This document shows, in pieces, positions 15,844 through 25,300 of a stretch of 34,945 bases of DNA. Source of the stretch: Hyphomicrobiales bacterium (lineage in GTDB: Bacteria; Pseudomonadota; Alphaproteobacteria; Rhizobiales; Rhizobiaceae); the NCBI GenBank assembly GCA_021775495.1, contig JAJFHT010000089.1, positions 1-34,945 of the forward strand, written 5' to 3'. Both the position numbers and the translations under genes were made by a program. The notes beneath the pieces were generated by a model. The model saw nothing but the letters and a program-made list of their open reading frames with translations, did not search any database and was not told the origin of the DNA. Positions within the stretch are counted from its first letter, which is position 1, and each line of letters starts with the position of its first letter.

Positions 15844-17244
15844 TTGGAACAGGCCGCACATCATTCGGCACCGCTGACCGAAATTGCCTTTGTCATCGTC
15901 ATCGCGGTGGCAATGGGGCTGGGTCTGATGCGGCTGAAGCAGCCGCCGCTGGTTGGATTTATTCTTGCCGGCGTGCTGATGGGACCGACCGGTTTTGGCC
16001 TGATCGCCACCAATGACAATGTGACCGCCTTGGCCGAATTGGGCGTGCTGATGCTGCTGTTTTTCATTGGCACCGAACTGTCGCTGAAGGCCTTTGCGGC
16101 CGATCTGAAAGCCGCCGTCATCATTGCCGGAGGACAATTGGCAGCGTCGATGCTGATCGGCTTCGGGGTTGTGCTGGCGACCGGGCAAAGCTGGGCCGAA
16201 GGCATCATTCTCGGCTTCATCATTGCCCTGTCGAGCACGGTCGTTGCCATGAAGATGCTCGATGATATGGGCGAACTGCGGCGCGGTCCGGGGAGAATCA
16301 CCGTCGCGGTGCTGATCGCGCAGGATATCGCCGTCGTTCCGATGCTAATCCTGGTGTCGTCGCTCGGCGGCAGCGAATTCAATCCGCTGGAAATCGCGGT
16401 GAAAATAACCATCGCAGTGGTCATCCTCGGTGTTTTGTTGTGGTGGCTCGGCCAGCGCGGCAAGATCCGCGTGCCGTTTGCGGCGCAGATCGAGGACAAG
16501 GTCGAAATTCTCGCCCTTGGCGCCATGGCAATGTGTTTCGGTGCGGCCGCGATTTCGGGAGTGATCGGCCTGTCACCAGCCTATGGTGCGTTTATCGGCG
16601 GCCTGATCGTCGGCAATTCAATGCTGCGCAATCGCATCATCCCTGTGATCGAACCGATCCAAAGTGTGCTTCTGGTGGTGTTCTTCCTGTCGATCGGACT
16701 GCTGATCGACCTCGGTTATATCTGGCAGAACCTGGCGGTGGTCGTGCTGGCATCGCTGGCGGTGATTGCCACAAAAACCCTGCTCAACGTGTTTCTCCTG
16801 CGCATCACCGGGCATGACCGCGATACCGCGCTCATTGGTGGACTTTCGATGGCCCAGATCGGCGAGTTCTCGTTTGTGGTCGCCGCTGCGGGCCTGTCCG
16901 CCAGTGCGCTTGGTGCCGATATCTACCGGCTTGCGATAGCCGTTATCGCGGTCACGCTGCTGCTGTCTCCGGCCTGGATGGCGGTGATGCACCGCATCGA
17001 GGATCTGGCCAGCGAAGGATATTCATCCTACCGCGAGGCGCTTGCCAACGCCTATGCCGGTGAGATCGACAATGTCGGCGAGGGCCTGTGGTGGATCAAG
17101 GTGCGCTACCGCGCCGGTCGCATCGCTTTCAGGCGCCGCAAGGCACGGCGCGCCGAGGCAAAGGCATCGACATCTGATGCCGTGGAGAAGGACGAGGCGG
17201 AAACCGTCTCCAGTGACCCTGAAGACAAGTCCGAAAACGCGTAG
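15844..17244 (+). CDS. CPA2 family cation:proton antiporter (Kef-type, no RCK domain)
   Basis: This 466-residue protein has about 12-13 transmembrane helices, from the N-terminal EIAFVIVIAVAMGLGL to about residue 385. It carries the Kef/CPA2 motif AQDIAVVP, which holds the transport aspartate, and the family stretches ILAGVLMGPTGFG and LSMAQIGEFSFVV. The cytoplasmic tail is short, basic and then acidic; the TrkA-N/RCK nucleotide-binding domain of KefB/KefC is absent. The start appears to be TTG at 15844 with GAGG about nine bases upstream; the next ATGs lie within the first helix. It stands alone after the decarboxylase gene. K+ or Na+ selectivity cannot be told. Confidence 0.87.
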   Translation: MEQAAHHSAPLTEIAFVIVIAVAMGLGLMRLKQPPLVGFILAGVLMGPTGFGLIATNDNVTALAELGVLMLLFFIGTELSLKAFAADLKAAVIIAGGQLAASMLIGFGVVLATGQSWAEGIILGFIIALSSTVVAMKMLDDMGELRRGPGRITVAVLIAQDIAVVPMLILVSSLGGSEFNPLEIAVKITIAVVILGVLLWWLGQRGKIRVPFAAQIEDKVEILALGAMAMCFGAAAISGVIGLSPAYGAFIGGLIVGNSMLRNRIIPVIEPIQSVLLVVFFLSIGLLIDLGYIWQNLAVVVLASLAVIATKTLLNVFLLRITGHDRDTALIGGLSMAQIGEFSFVVAAAGLSASALGADIYRLAIAVIAVTLLLSPAWMAVMHRIEDLASEGYSSYREALANAYAGEIDNVGEGLWWIKVRYRAGRIAFRRRKARRAEAKASTSDAVEKDEAETVSSDPEDKSENA

Positions 17245-17546
17245 TGTAGCGGCCGGATAAACGTGCAGTCATCCGACGCGTGATGCCCATCGCTCGGTAA
17301 CAACCTATTCCGTTAATTGTTCCATTTGAGAAACAAACTGACTGAAAGAACGGTCGCAAATAGTGTCCGCGCAGCCGAGCGATCAAATATCACTCATTGA
17401 ATCTCGCATGAATTGGGCTCCAATTAAACGATTTATGAAGTTTTCTGCATGATAATACCGATTACTACTATCAACCTGTCTGAATTTTGGTTGAGTTAAC
17501 AATAGCATGTGGGGATTTATTGACGTTTGCGCTCAGGAGGCCGTCA
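17245..17546. other. AT-rich intergenic region upstream of the diguanylate cyclase
   Basis: This region is markedly more AT-rich than its surroundings (especially 17390-17520), consistent with a promoter for the GGDEF gene. The frame of the GGDEF gene is open from a TTG at 17487, but the ribosome binding site lies later. No gene is visible. Confidence 0.4.
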
Positions 17547-18323
17547 ATGTGGAAGATTGTTGATGCCGTTTCCCCTACGGGTCCATGGGATTTCGTCGTA
17601 AAATCTTTCTTGCTGGTTGCGGTCTTCACGGTGTTCGACGGCTGGATCAGCGAGCTTACAAGCAGTTTTACGTTTGACAATCAGGTACGAGAAAGCCTGA
17701 TAACTTTCCTGGTCGGTGCACCATTCGGACTTTTTGTCATGAGCATCATGGCGTCGCAACGCCAGCTGAAAGAGCGGCTTTCACATCTCGCAAACACAGA
17801 TATGTTGACCGGACTGCCCAACCGACAGGCATTCATGCAACAAGCAAGTTCGTTGATTGAGACGACAAGAAGCGGCGCAATACTGATGATCGATGTGGAC
17901 CATTTCAAGGGCATCAACGACACATATGGTCATTCGGTAGGTGACGCGTGTCTCGCTCAGGTCGGCGCGCATCTTCGAAAACAAATGCGTTCATATGACC
18001 TCGTTGGAAGGATTGGAGGCGAAGAATTCGCAGTCTTCCTGCAAGATGCCAAAGTCGATGAGGCTAACGGTGTTGCTTTGCGTATTTGTAAGAGTGTTTC
18101 CATTGATACGACTTCGCTGTCGGGCGATGTGCCTGAGAAGTTGAGCATCACTCTGTCCATAGGGTGCGTACTTGCCGAGCCAAGTCGTTCTCTCAAAGAT
18201 CTGCTCGCCTGCGCGGATGCGGCAATGTACAGCGCGAAATCAAACGGACGTGCGAGGGTGGAATGGTCGCACGGACCAGGCGCTGGGGCTGCGCATGCAT
18301 CATCAGCACTGTATGTAAACTAG
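17547..18323 (+). CDS. Membrane-anchored diguanylate cyclase (GGDEF domain)
   Basis: This 258-residue protein has two predicted membrane segments (about 16-34 and 51-69) and a C-terminal GGDEF domain from about residue 80. The active-site motif is GGEEF (157-161), and the allosteric I-site RSYD (148-151) lies exactly five residues upstream, so it should synthesise cyclic-di-GMP with product inhibition. The substrate helix DMLTGLPNRQAF and DVDHFKGINDTYGH are intact. There is almost no periplasmic or cytoplasmic sensor region, so any input must come through the membrane part. AGGAGG seven bases before the ATG at 17547 sets the start. Confidence 0.9.
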   Translation: MWKIVDAVSPTGPWDFVVKSFLLVAVFTVFDGWISELTSSFTFDNQVRESLITFLVGAPFGLFVMSIMASQRQLKERLSHLANTDMLTGLPNRQAFMQQASSLIETTRSGAILMIDVDHFKGINDTYGHSVGDACLAQVGAHLRKQMRSYDLVGRIGGEEFAVFLQDAKVDEANGVALRICKSVSIDTTSLSGDVPEKLSITLSIGCVLAEPSRSLKDLLACADAAMYSAKSNGRARVEWSHGPGAGAAHASSALYVN

Positions 18324-18479
18324 CCGTCCAGAACGTATCCAGTAGCATCTACTTCGGGCGACTCAAGAATCTTCTGTCACTGACGCATCTGGGCCATGTG
18401 CATCGAACTCTCCCATGTCCGATCAAACTTTTGTAACCGGGCACCGCTGCTTATGATCTAACGAACGAACCTCAGTGAG
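18324..18479. other. Short intergenic region between convergent genes
   Basis: It separates the convergent ends of the diguanylate cyclase and lytic transglycosylase genes. I found no clear GC hairpin with a T-run and no supportable small gene. Confidence 0.35.
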
Positions 18480-19658
18480 CTAAAGCTTCGACAATAGGCT
18501 CTTGGTCGGCCAGGCATCTGCCGGAAGGCCAAGGCGTTTCTGCTCCGCCCGTATTGCCGCCCGGCTTCCGAAACCGAGAATCCCGTCGATCTTGCCGACA
18601 TCATGCCCGCGGGCGGCGAGCTTCTTCTGCAGGGACTTCATCTGGTTCTGCGAGAATCCCGGGCTCGGATTGCCCTTGTTGTAGCGTTTTGCGCCGGAAA
18701 GCCGTGTCGCCAGATAGGCGGCGGTCACGGTGTAGACGAATGACTTGTTCCATTCGAGATAGATATTGTAGTTGGAATAGCCGAGAAAGGCCGGTCCCTT
18801 GCGGCCCATCGGCATCAGCAGCGCGGCCCGCAATTTGTCGGATTTCAGCGGGCCGTTGCGGCCGGTCACACCCCATTCAACCCATTGCGAGCGTGGCAGC
18901 GGATTGTCGAGCCGGGCCTCTTCCCAAGGCAAATTCTTGGGTAGTTTGACTTCCTCCAGCCATGGTTCGCCTGCGCGCCAGCCGAGATCCCTGAGAAAGG
19001 CCGCGGTCGTCATGATGACGTCGGGCGCGCTGCGCTTCAGGTCAACGCGACCGTCTCCATCGCCATCGCGGCCGCGTTCGAGATAATCGCTCGGCAGCAT
19101 CTGAGTCTGTCCGATCTCGCCGGCCCAGGCGCCTTTGACATTGGCGGGACCGATGCCGAGCTGGATCAGTTGCGCGAGGGCGATCAATTGCGGGCGGAAG
19201 AGTTCCGGTCTGCGGCAGTCATGTCCAAGTGTCGCCAGCGCATTCAGTGTCGAGAAATTTCCCTGCACCGCTCCGAAATCGGTCTCCAGCGCCCAGAAGG
19301 CGGCGATGACCGGACCGGGCACGCCGAATTGCTTTTTCGCTTCGGCAAAGACGCGCTTGTATTTCCTCAGATTGGCCGCGCCTTGTTTCAGCCGGTGGCC
19401 CGAAATCATGCGACCCGAAAACTTCAGAAATGTCTGGGTGAAGACGCCCTGGGCGCGATCACGGCTGATCACTTTCGGGTCGCGGCGGGCCTTAGACAGC
19501 GCTGCCAGTCCGGCTCCCGATATGCCCTTTTGCTGTGCTTCCTGTTTGACGTCTTTCAGCCAGGCGGAGAAATTGCCGCCGCAGCTTTGAGCTGCCGCAG
19601 GCGTCGAGAGCATCATAACCAATCCAAAAATTAGTATTGTGGATTTCAGCAGGTTCAT
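18480..19658 (-). CDS. Lytic murein transglycosylase (SLT_2, MltB-like) with C-terminal peptidoglycan-binding domain
   Basis: This 392-residue exported enzyme has a signal peptide (residues 1-23, ending TPAAAQ) and an SLT_2/MltB-type catalytic domain with the catalytic glutamate in FWALETDFG (Glu125). Supporting motifs are WAGEIGQTQMLPSDYL and DGDGDGRVDLKRSAPD. The last 60 residues are a PG_binding_1 repeat (LQKKLAARGHDVGKIDGILGFGSRAAIRAEQ). It cleaves glycan strands with formation of 1,6-anhydro-muramic acid. AAGGGAAA precedes the ATG. It lies 54 bases downstream of the GH25 lysozyme gene on the same strand, suggesting joint transcription. Confidence 0.92.
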   Translation of the reverse strand: MNLLKSTILIFGLVMMLSTPAAAQSCGGNFSAWLKDVKQEAQQKGISGAGLAALSKARRDPKVISRDRAQGVFTQTFLKFSGRMISGHRLKQGAANLRKYKRVFAEAKKQFGVPGPVIAAFWALETDFGAVQGNFSTLNALATLGHDCRRPELFRPQLIALAQLIQLGIGPANVKGAWAGEIGQTQMLPSDYLERGRDGDGDGRVDLKRSAPDVIMTTAAFLRDLGWRAGEPWLEEVKLPKNLPWEEARLDNPLPRSQWVEWGVTGRNGPLKSDKLRAALLMPMGRKGPAFLGYSNYNIYLEWNKSFVYTVTAAYLATRLSGAKRYNKGNPSPGFSQNQMKSLQKKLAARGHDVGKIDGILGFGSRAAIRAEQKRLGLPADAWPTKSLLSKL

Positions 19659-19712
19659 GGTCGGTTTCCCTTGTCAGATGGTGCAGTCGAATGCCGTCGG
19701 CAATGGCGATTT

Positions 19713-20486
19713 CTATCCGGTATGTTTCTTCAGCCATTTGCGCCACGCATCCTTGCTGCCGTTGAATACGTTGATGTCGGCGTCGCCGGTGATGCCCGGC
19801 ACGATTCCCGTTCCGGTATATTGCCAGAAGCGCCATTGCTTGCGTCCGTATTTCTGCGCCGGATGACCGGCAGTCGACCGCAGCCAGAAATCATAACCTT
19901 GAAATCCCGAAAGATTATTGTCCGCGAAAAAGTCGACCGTGGTGTAGATCAGCGGACGCTTGCCGTAATGACGGGAAATTTTTTGCAGGAAGACCCGCAT
20001 CTCGGCGCGGACATCTTTTGCCGGCGGCCGTTTCGTGCAGGTCGGTGATTTCGGGTTCCATTCCATGTCGAGAACCGGCGGCAGTGCGGAGGCATCGCGC
20101 GGCACATTGCGGATGAACCATTGTGCCTGCTCGATCGCCGGCCGGCAGAAATAGAAGAAATGATAGGCGCCGCGGGCTATGCCGGCGCGGCGCGCCGCTC
20201 TCCAGTTTTCTGCGAACCGGCCGTCGACCCGATCACCGCCCTCGGTCGCCTTGATGAAAGCAAAGGAAATGCCTGATGATTTGACGCGGCCCCAATCGAT
20301 CGTTTTCTGGAATTTGGAAACATCAACACCATGAACGGCATAGATGGCCGGTGAGGTGCCGGTCCATTCGTACGGGTCGCTGTCACCAAATGGCAATTTG
20401 CCGGCAGTAACATCGGAGAAGTCGTAACTCACCGTGTTGCAGGCCGCCAGAAAGCTCATCAGGGCAAAAACCGCAATTCGGCGCAT
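19713..20486 (-). CDS. GH25 family lysozyme, predicted lipoprotein
   Basis: This 257-residue product has an N-terminal lipoprotein signal with lipobox LAAC (Cys16) and a GH25 (Chalaropsis-type) muramidase domain from about residue 50. The domain has GVDVSKFQ (Asp55), KATEG, GAYHFFYF and the catalytic DxE pair in VLDMEW (Asp140, Glu142). GGAGA seven bases before the ATG at 20486 and the lipobox spacing select this start over an upstream open frame. It probably acts on peptidoglycan while anchored to the outer membrane, next to the lytic transglycosylase encoded downstream. Confidence 0.88.
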   Translation of the reverse strand: MRRIAVFALMSFLAACNTVSYDFSDVTAGKLPFGDSDPYEWTGTSPAIYAVHGVDVSKFQKTIDWGRVKSSGISFAFIKATEGGDRVDGRFAENWRAARRAGIARGAYHFFYFCRPAIEQAQWFIRNVPRDASALPPVLDMEWNPKSPTCTKRPPAKDVRAEMRVFLQKISRHYGKRPLIYTTVDFFADNNLSGFQGYDFWLRSTAGHPAQKYGRKQWRFWQYTGTGIVPGITGDADINVFNGSKDAWRKWLKKHTG

Positions 20487-20672
20487 TGCCAATTCTCCGC
20501 TGCGAATCACAATCCATCCCGCCCGGCAAGCGATAAGGCATTGTGACCGGATCGTCATCACTTCAGGGCGCAGGCCTAACATCGGCTGCTTGCGCGAAAC
20601 TTTGCGAACAGACTTTTTTACCAGGCACCTTTTGGAGGAGGCGGCGCTGGCCTATGGATGTGGCACAATGGT

Positions 20673-20939
20673 TTAGAGCGTATCTTGTTCATACGGAATC
20701 ATTTGACTGGAATTACGGGTTTGCTGGCTAGGCGCGTTCCATGCCGTGGTCTCTATGACCACAAATGGAGCGCAACGTAGTCCAGCGGGCGCGTAAATCC
20801 AGCCTTCGGTGGGCCATATCGGATCGTCGGCGTCGTTGCGAAGCTTGCCCGATGAACCACATCGCGCTGCGCTCCGCGCCTAGACGAGCAAACCGATCTG
20901 GCCCATCAAATGCTTCCGTATGAACAAGATACGCTCTAA
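20673..20939. mobile_element. 267-bp MITE-like palindromic element with long terminal inverted repeats
   Basis: The outer 26 bases are perfect inverted repeats: TTAGAGCGTATCTTGTTC onward at 20673-20698, and the complement at 20914-20939. Inside them, similarity between the two ends continues imperfectly to about 65 bases, ending TAGGCGCG on both sides. The interior has no transposase; the minus-strand frame across it reads like the translated repeats often predicted as short hypothetical proteins in rhizobial genomes (from memory). No clear target-site duplication is visible. It is best seen as a non-autonomous element or a REP/RIME-type intergenic repeat. Confidence 0.8.
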
Positions 20940-20955
20940 TGCACGGGGAAAACAC

Positions 20956-22344
20956 ATGTTGAGGTTGAAAACAGTTTTGAAAAAACTGTTCTGGTTTTTG
21001 CTGCTGGTTTTGGCTGGTCTGGCGGGATGGCTCTATTTTGCTCCACCCGAGATGATCCGCGTTGGTGCGAACTATGCCGCAAAAATGGTCTGCTCGAACG
21101 TTTTCCTCGCCGGACGCGATGCCGGTGAGGTTCTTGAACGGGATGTGCAGGCTCCGGGCCATCCGATCCTGCGCCTCATTCGGGTCAATGTGGACGAAAG
21201 CGAGGGAACGGTACGGGCAGGTCTGTTTGGCCTGTTCGGCAAGGGACTTGCCGTTCATCGCTCCGGAACTGGTTGCGCGGCGGTTGCGGACGGCGATCTG
21301 GCCGCGGCGCAAAATGGCGCCAACGTAGCGGATCCTGCGGTCACCAACGGGGACGGATTGTGGCCCGACGGTGAACGGGTCGATTCGCCTTCGAACCAGC
21401 CGGTCATGGAAATTCTCGAGCGCGAACGGAATGAATCCCCTGGAACTCGTGCAATTGTTGTCGTGCATGACGGCCGGATAATCGCCGAAACCTATGGCGA
21501 TGGCTTTTCCGCCGACACACCGCTGCTCGGCTGGTCGATGACCAAAACGGTCACGGCGGCGATCATCGGCACACTTGTGCGAGACGGGAAGCTGTCACTG
21601 TCCGACAGCGCGTTGTTCGAACAATGGAAAGCGGACGACCGTGCAGCGATTACCATGGCGGACCTGCTGGCAATGTCGAGTTCTCTGGCGTGGAACGAAG
21701 GATACGGCACGGTCAGCGATGTTACCCGAATGCTCTACCTGGAACCCGATATGGTCACGACCGGACGAACCCAGCCGATCGAGGGTGAGCCCGGCGCCAG
21801 TTTCGAATATTCGAGCGGGACTTCGGTGATGCTGTCGCGAATCTGGCAGGCCGCTATCGGTAACCCGGAGAAGGCACTTGCTTATCCGCGCAGAGCATTA
21901 TTCGGTCCACTTGGGATGACCAGCGCCGTGTTGGAGACCGATGCCCGCGGTACGTTTGTCGGCTCGTCCTATCTCTATGCGACGGCTCGCGACTGGGCGC
22001 GGTTTGGCCAGTTCCTGCTGCAGGACGGTAAATGGAATGGCCGCGTGATCCTGCCGCCAGGTTACGTGAAGATGATGGGCGAGCCGGCTGCGGCCTCAAG
22101 CGGTGATTACGGCAAAGGCCATATCTGGTTGCACGGTCCGACGGCCGGAACACCGGAGAGTGAAGATCCCGATGCCGGTTTTTACCTGCCGAAAGACACC
22201 ATGTGGATGCTTGGGCATGACGGCCAGACCGTCACCATCATTCCGTCCAGCCGGCTCGTGGTAGTCCGGCTTGGGTTGACCCCCTCGAAACTCGGTTACA
22301 AGCCGCAGGGAATGGTCGAGGCGTTGGTGCAAGCCTTCGAGTAG
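20956..22344 (+). CDS. Serine hydrolase, beta-lactamase class C / penicillin-binding-like family
   Basis: This 462-residue protein has one N-terminal membrane segment (residues 9-28) and a large exported domain. The SxxK nucleophile motif is SMTK (194-197), YSSG takes the YxN place, and GHDGQ stands where KTG would be, as in esterase or D-aminopeptidase-like class C relatives. LFGPLGMTSAVLETDARGTF and SSYLYATARDWARFGQFLL are typical of the family. GGGGAAAA precedes the ATG at 20956; an earlier in-frame ATG at 20920 falls inside the MITE. The element ends 16 bases before the start, so the promoter must lie within or beyond it. True beta-lactamase activity is not implied. Confidence 0.87.
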   Translation: MLRLKTVLKKLFWFLLLVLAGLAGWLYFAPPEMIRVGANYAAKMVCSNVFLAGRDAGEVLERDVQAPGHPILRLIRVNVDESEGTVRAGLFGLFGKGLAVHRSGTGCAAVADGDLAAAQNGANVADPAVTNGDGLWPDGERVDSPSNQPVMEILERERNESPGTRAIVVVHDGRIIAETYGDGFSADTPLLGWSMTKTVTAAIIGTLVRDGKLSLSDSALFEQWKADDRAAITMADLLAMSSSLAWNEGYGTVSDVTRMLYLEPDMVTTGRTQPIEGEPGASFEYSSGTSVMLSRIWQAAIGNPEKALAYPRRALFGPLGMTSAVLETDARGTFVGSSYLYATARDWARFGQFLLQDGKWNGRVILPPGYVKMMGEPAAASSGDYGKGHIWLHGPTAGTPESEDPDAGFYLPKDTMWMLGHDGQTVTIIPSSRLVVVRLGLTPSKLGYKPQGMVEALVQAFE

Positions 22345-22358
22345 CAATTTTCCGCTAT

Positions 22359-25300
22359 TCAAGGCTTGCCAAATCCGCCGGCGGTCGGCGTGGTGAGCAC
22401 GACCCGCTCTCCGACATCGATGACCGTCTGATCACAGGCTCCGAGGGTTTCGACCGAACCGTCATTGCGCAGGACTTCGGTGCTGCCCGGTTGACCATCA
22501 CCGCCGCCGTCCATGCCGCGCGGCGGATGTGTGCGGTGTGATGACAGGATGGCGCATTCCATCTTTTCCAGGAACCGGATCGTACGTTTGGTGCCGTCGC
22601 CGGCGTCGAACTTGCCGCGTCCGCCGGAACCCTGCCGGATATGGAAATCCTCCAGCAGCACCGGAAACCGCAATTCCAGAATCTCCGGATCGGTCAGGCG
22701 AGAATTGGTCATGTGGACATGCACGCCGGAGGTACCGGAAAAGCCCATGCCATTGTTGAACTGGCCGGCCGGCGAACCGGAACAGATTGTCTCGTAATAT
22801 TGATGCCTGTCATTGCCGAACGTCAGATTGTTCATCGTCCCCTGACTGTTGGCCAGCGCACCCATGGCGCCAAAAATGGCGTTGGTGACATGTTGCGAGG
22901 TTTCGACATTTCCGGCGACAACGGCCGCCGGATAGGACGGTCTGAGCATGCAGTCGTCGGGAACAACGATGCGGATTGGCCGCAGGCAGCCGGCATTCAT
23001 CGGAATCGACCCTTCGACCATGACACGGAAAGCATAGAGCACCGCCGCCCGCGTGACCGGTTCCGGCGCGTTGAAATTGTTTTGTTCCACCGGAGACGTC
23101 CCGGTGAAATCGACCGTCGCTTCGCGCGCGGCGCGATCGATCGTCACCTTGACCTTGATGACCTGGCCGGTGTCGGTCGGATATTCGTAGCTGGACGAGT
23201 CCGGCAGGCGGTCGAGCACATTGCGGACGCTTTCGGCGGCGTTGTCCTGCACGTGTCCCATATAGGCGTTGACGACATCGAGCCCGAAATGCCCGACCAT
23301 CTTTTTCAGTTCGGCGACGCCCTTTTCGTTCGCTGCGATCTGGGCCTTTAGGTCGGCGACATTCTGGTGAACGTTGCGCACCGGGTAGGGGTGGTCGGTC
23401 AGCAGTTCGATCAACTCAGGCTCACGAAAATGACCGCCAGCAACCAGTTGGAAATTGTCGATCAGAACGCCTTCCTCATCGACATTGGTGGCCAGCGGGG
23501 TCATTGACCCCGGTGCACTGCCGCCAACATCGGCATGGTGTCCGCGCGACGCGACATAGAAAAGAATCCCTGGTGCGTCCGACGGATCAGTGGTCTCGTC
23601 GAAGACCGGGGTCACCACGGTGATGTCGGGCAGATGCGTACCGCCATTATAAGGCGCGTTGAGTGCAAAAACGTCGCCCGGAAGAATGTTGCCTTCGTTC
23701 AATCGGATGATGGTTTCGACAGAGCGGTCCATGGAACCAAGATGCACAGGCATGTGCGGGGCATTTGCCACCAGTGCACCATCTGTATCGAAGACTGCAC
23801 AGGAGAAATCGAGCCTCTCCTTGATGTTGACCGAATAGGCGGTGTTTTGCAGCGTCACACCCATCTGTTCGGCGATCGACATGAACAGATTGTTGAACAC
23901 CTCCAGCATGACCGGGTCGGCATCGGTACCGACAGCAGCAAGACGTTCCTTGCGTTCGACACGTCGCATGAGAACGTGATCCTTGACCGTGATTTCCGCC
24001 TGCCAGCCGGCATCGACGATGATTGTCTGATGGCCTTCGACGATCATCGCCGGCCCGTTGAGCCGATGGCCCGCTTTCAGCTTGTCGCGCCGGTAGACGC
24101 CGGCATCGTGCCATGCGCCTTCGCCGTATATCTTTCGTGTCTCGTCAATTTTTGGCGCGCCCTCGGTCAGCGGCAGATCGTGTTCATCGCGGCCGTCGTC
24201 ACGCATATCGATGCCTTCGACGCTGATCGCTTCGATGACCATCGGTTTGTTGTCGTAGATGAATCCAAACTGCGCCTTGTGCGCGGCTTCAAATTCAGCG
24301 CGGGCTTCCTCGACGGAAAACGAGGAAAAATCAACGGGCAGGGTGGTGTCCGATCCGTCGTAACGCAATTGCAGGATCGGCCTCCAGGCAAAATCGCTCT
24401 CAGTAATGCCCTGGTCGAAAAGTTCTTTGAACACAGCCTTTTTCAAGTGCTCTGCAACGGGACGGATTGCATCCAGCGTGCTGTCGTCCAGCGGTTTCAG
24501 GATGGCCTGCTGGCGTGAGGCGAACACGGCGGCAAGTCCAATTCCATAGGCTGACAAAAGGCCGGAGAACGGGTGAACAAGTACTGATTCCATGCCCAGC
24601 GAATCGGCGACCTGGCAAGCGTGCTGGCCACCGGCGCCGCCGAAGCAGTTGAGCAGATATTCTGTCACGTCGTAACCGCGTTGCACCGAGATCTTCTTAA
24701 TCGCGTTGGCCATGTTTTCCACTGCGATGGTGACGAAACCGCTGGCAACATCCGCAGCCGTCCGGCCGTCGCCGGCCTCGATTGCCAAGGCTTCGAATTT
24801 TGCCCGTACCACCTCGGTATCAAGGCGTTCGTTCTGTGAGGGTCCGAAGATTGCCGGGAACAAGTCCGGTTGAAGCTTGCCGAGCATGACATTGGCGTCG
24901 GTCAGCGCAAGCGGCCCGCCGCGGCGATAACAGGCTGGACCGGGATTGGCACCGGCGGAATCCGGACCGACCTGGAACCGGCCCGATTCGAAGTGGAGAA
25001 TGGAACCGCCGCCGGCGGCGACGGTGTGAATGCGCATCATTGGCGCGCGAATACGTACGCCGGCGACTTCGGTGTCAAACACCCGCTCATACTCGCCGTC
25101 ATAATGGGCAACGTCCGTCGACGTACCGCCCATGTCAAAGCCGATCGCCTTTTCAAACCCGGCGATCCGGGCGGTTTCGACCATGCCGACCACACCGCCG
25201 GCCGGACCGGACAGGATGGCGTCCTTGCCCTGAAACAGGTCCGCGGCGGTCAGGCCGCCGGACGACATCATGAATTTCAGCCGCGGGCCGTCCTTGTCTC

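Noticed and set aside
17289-17383. ATCGCTCGG and CCGAGCGAT inverted nine-base repeat, about 80 bases apart
   Set aside because: A match of this length is not unlikely by chance in 300 bases, and there is no T-run or other structural support.
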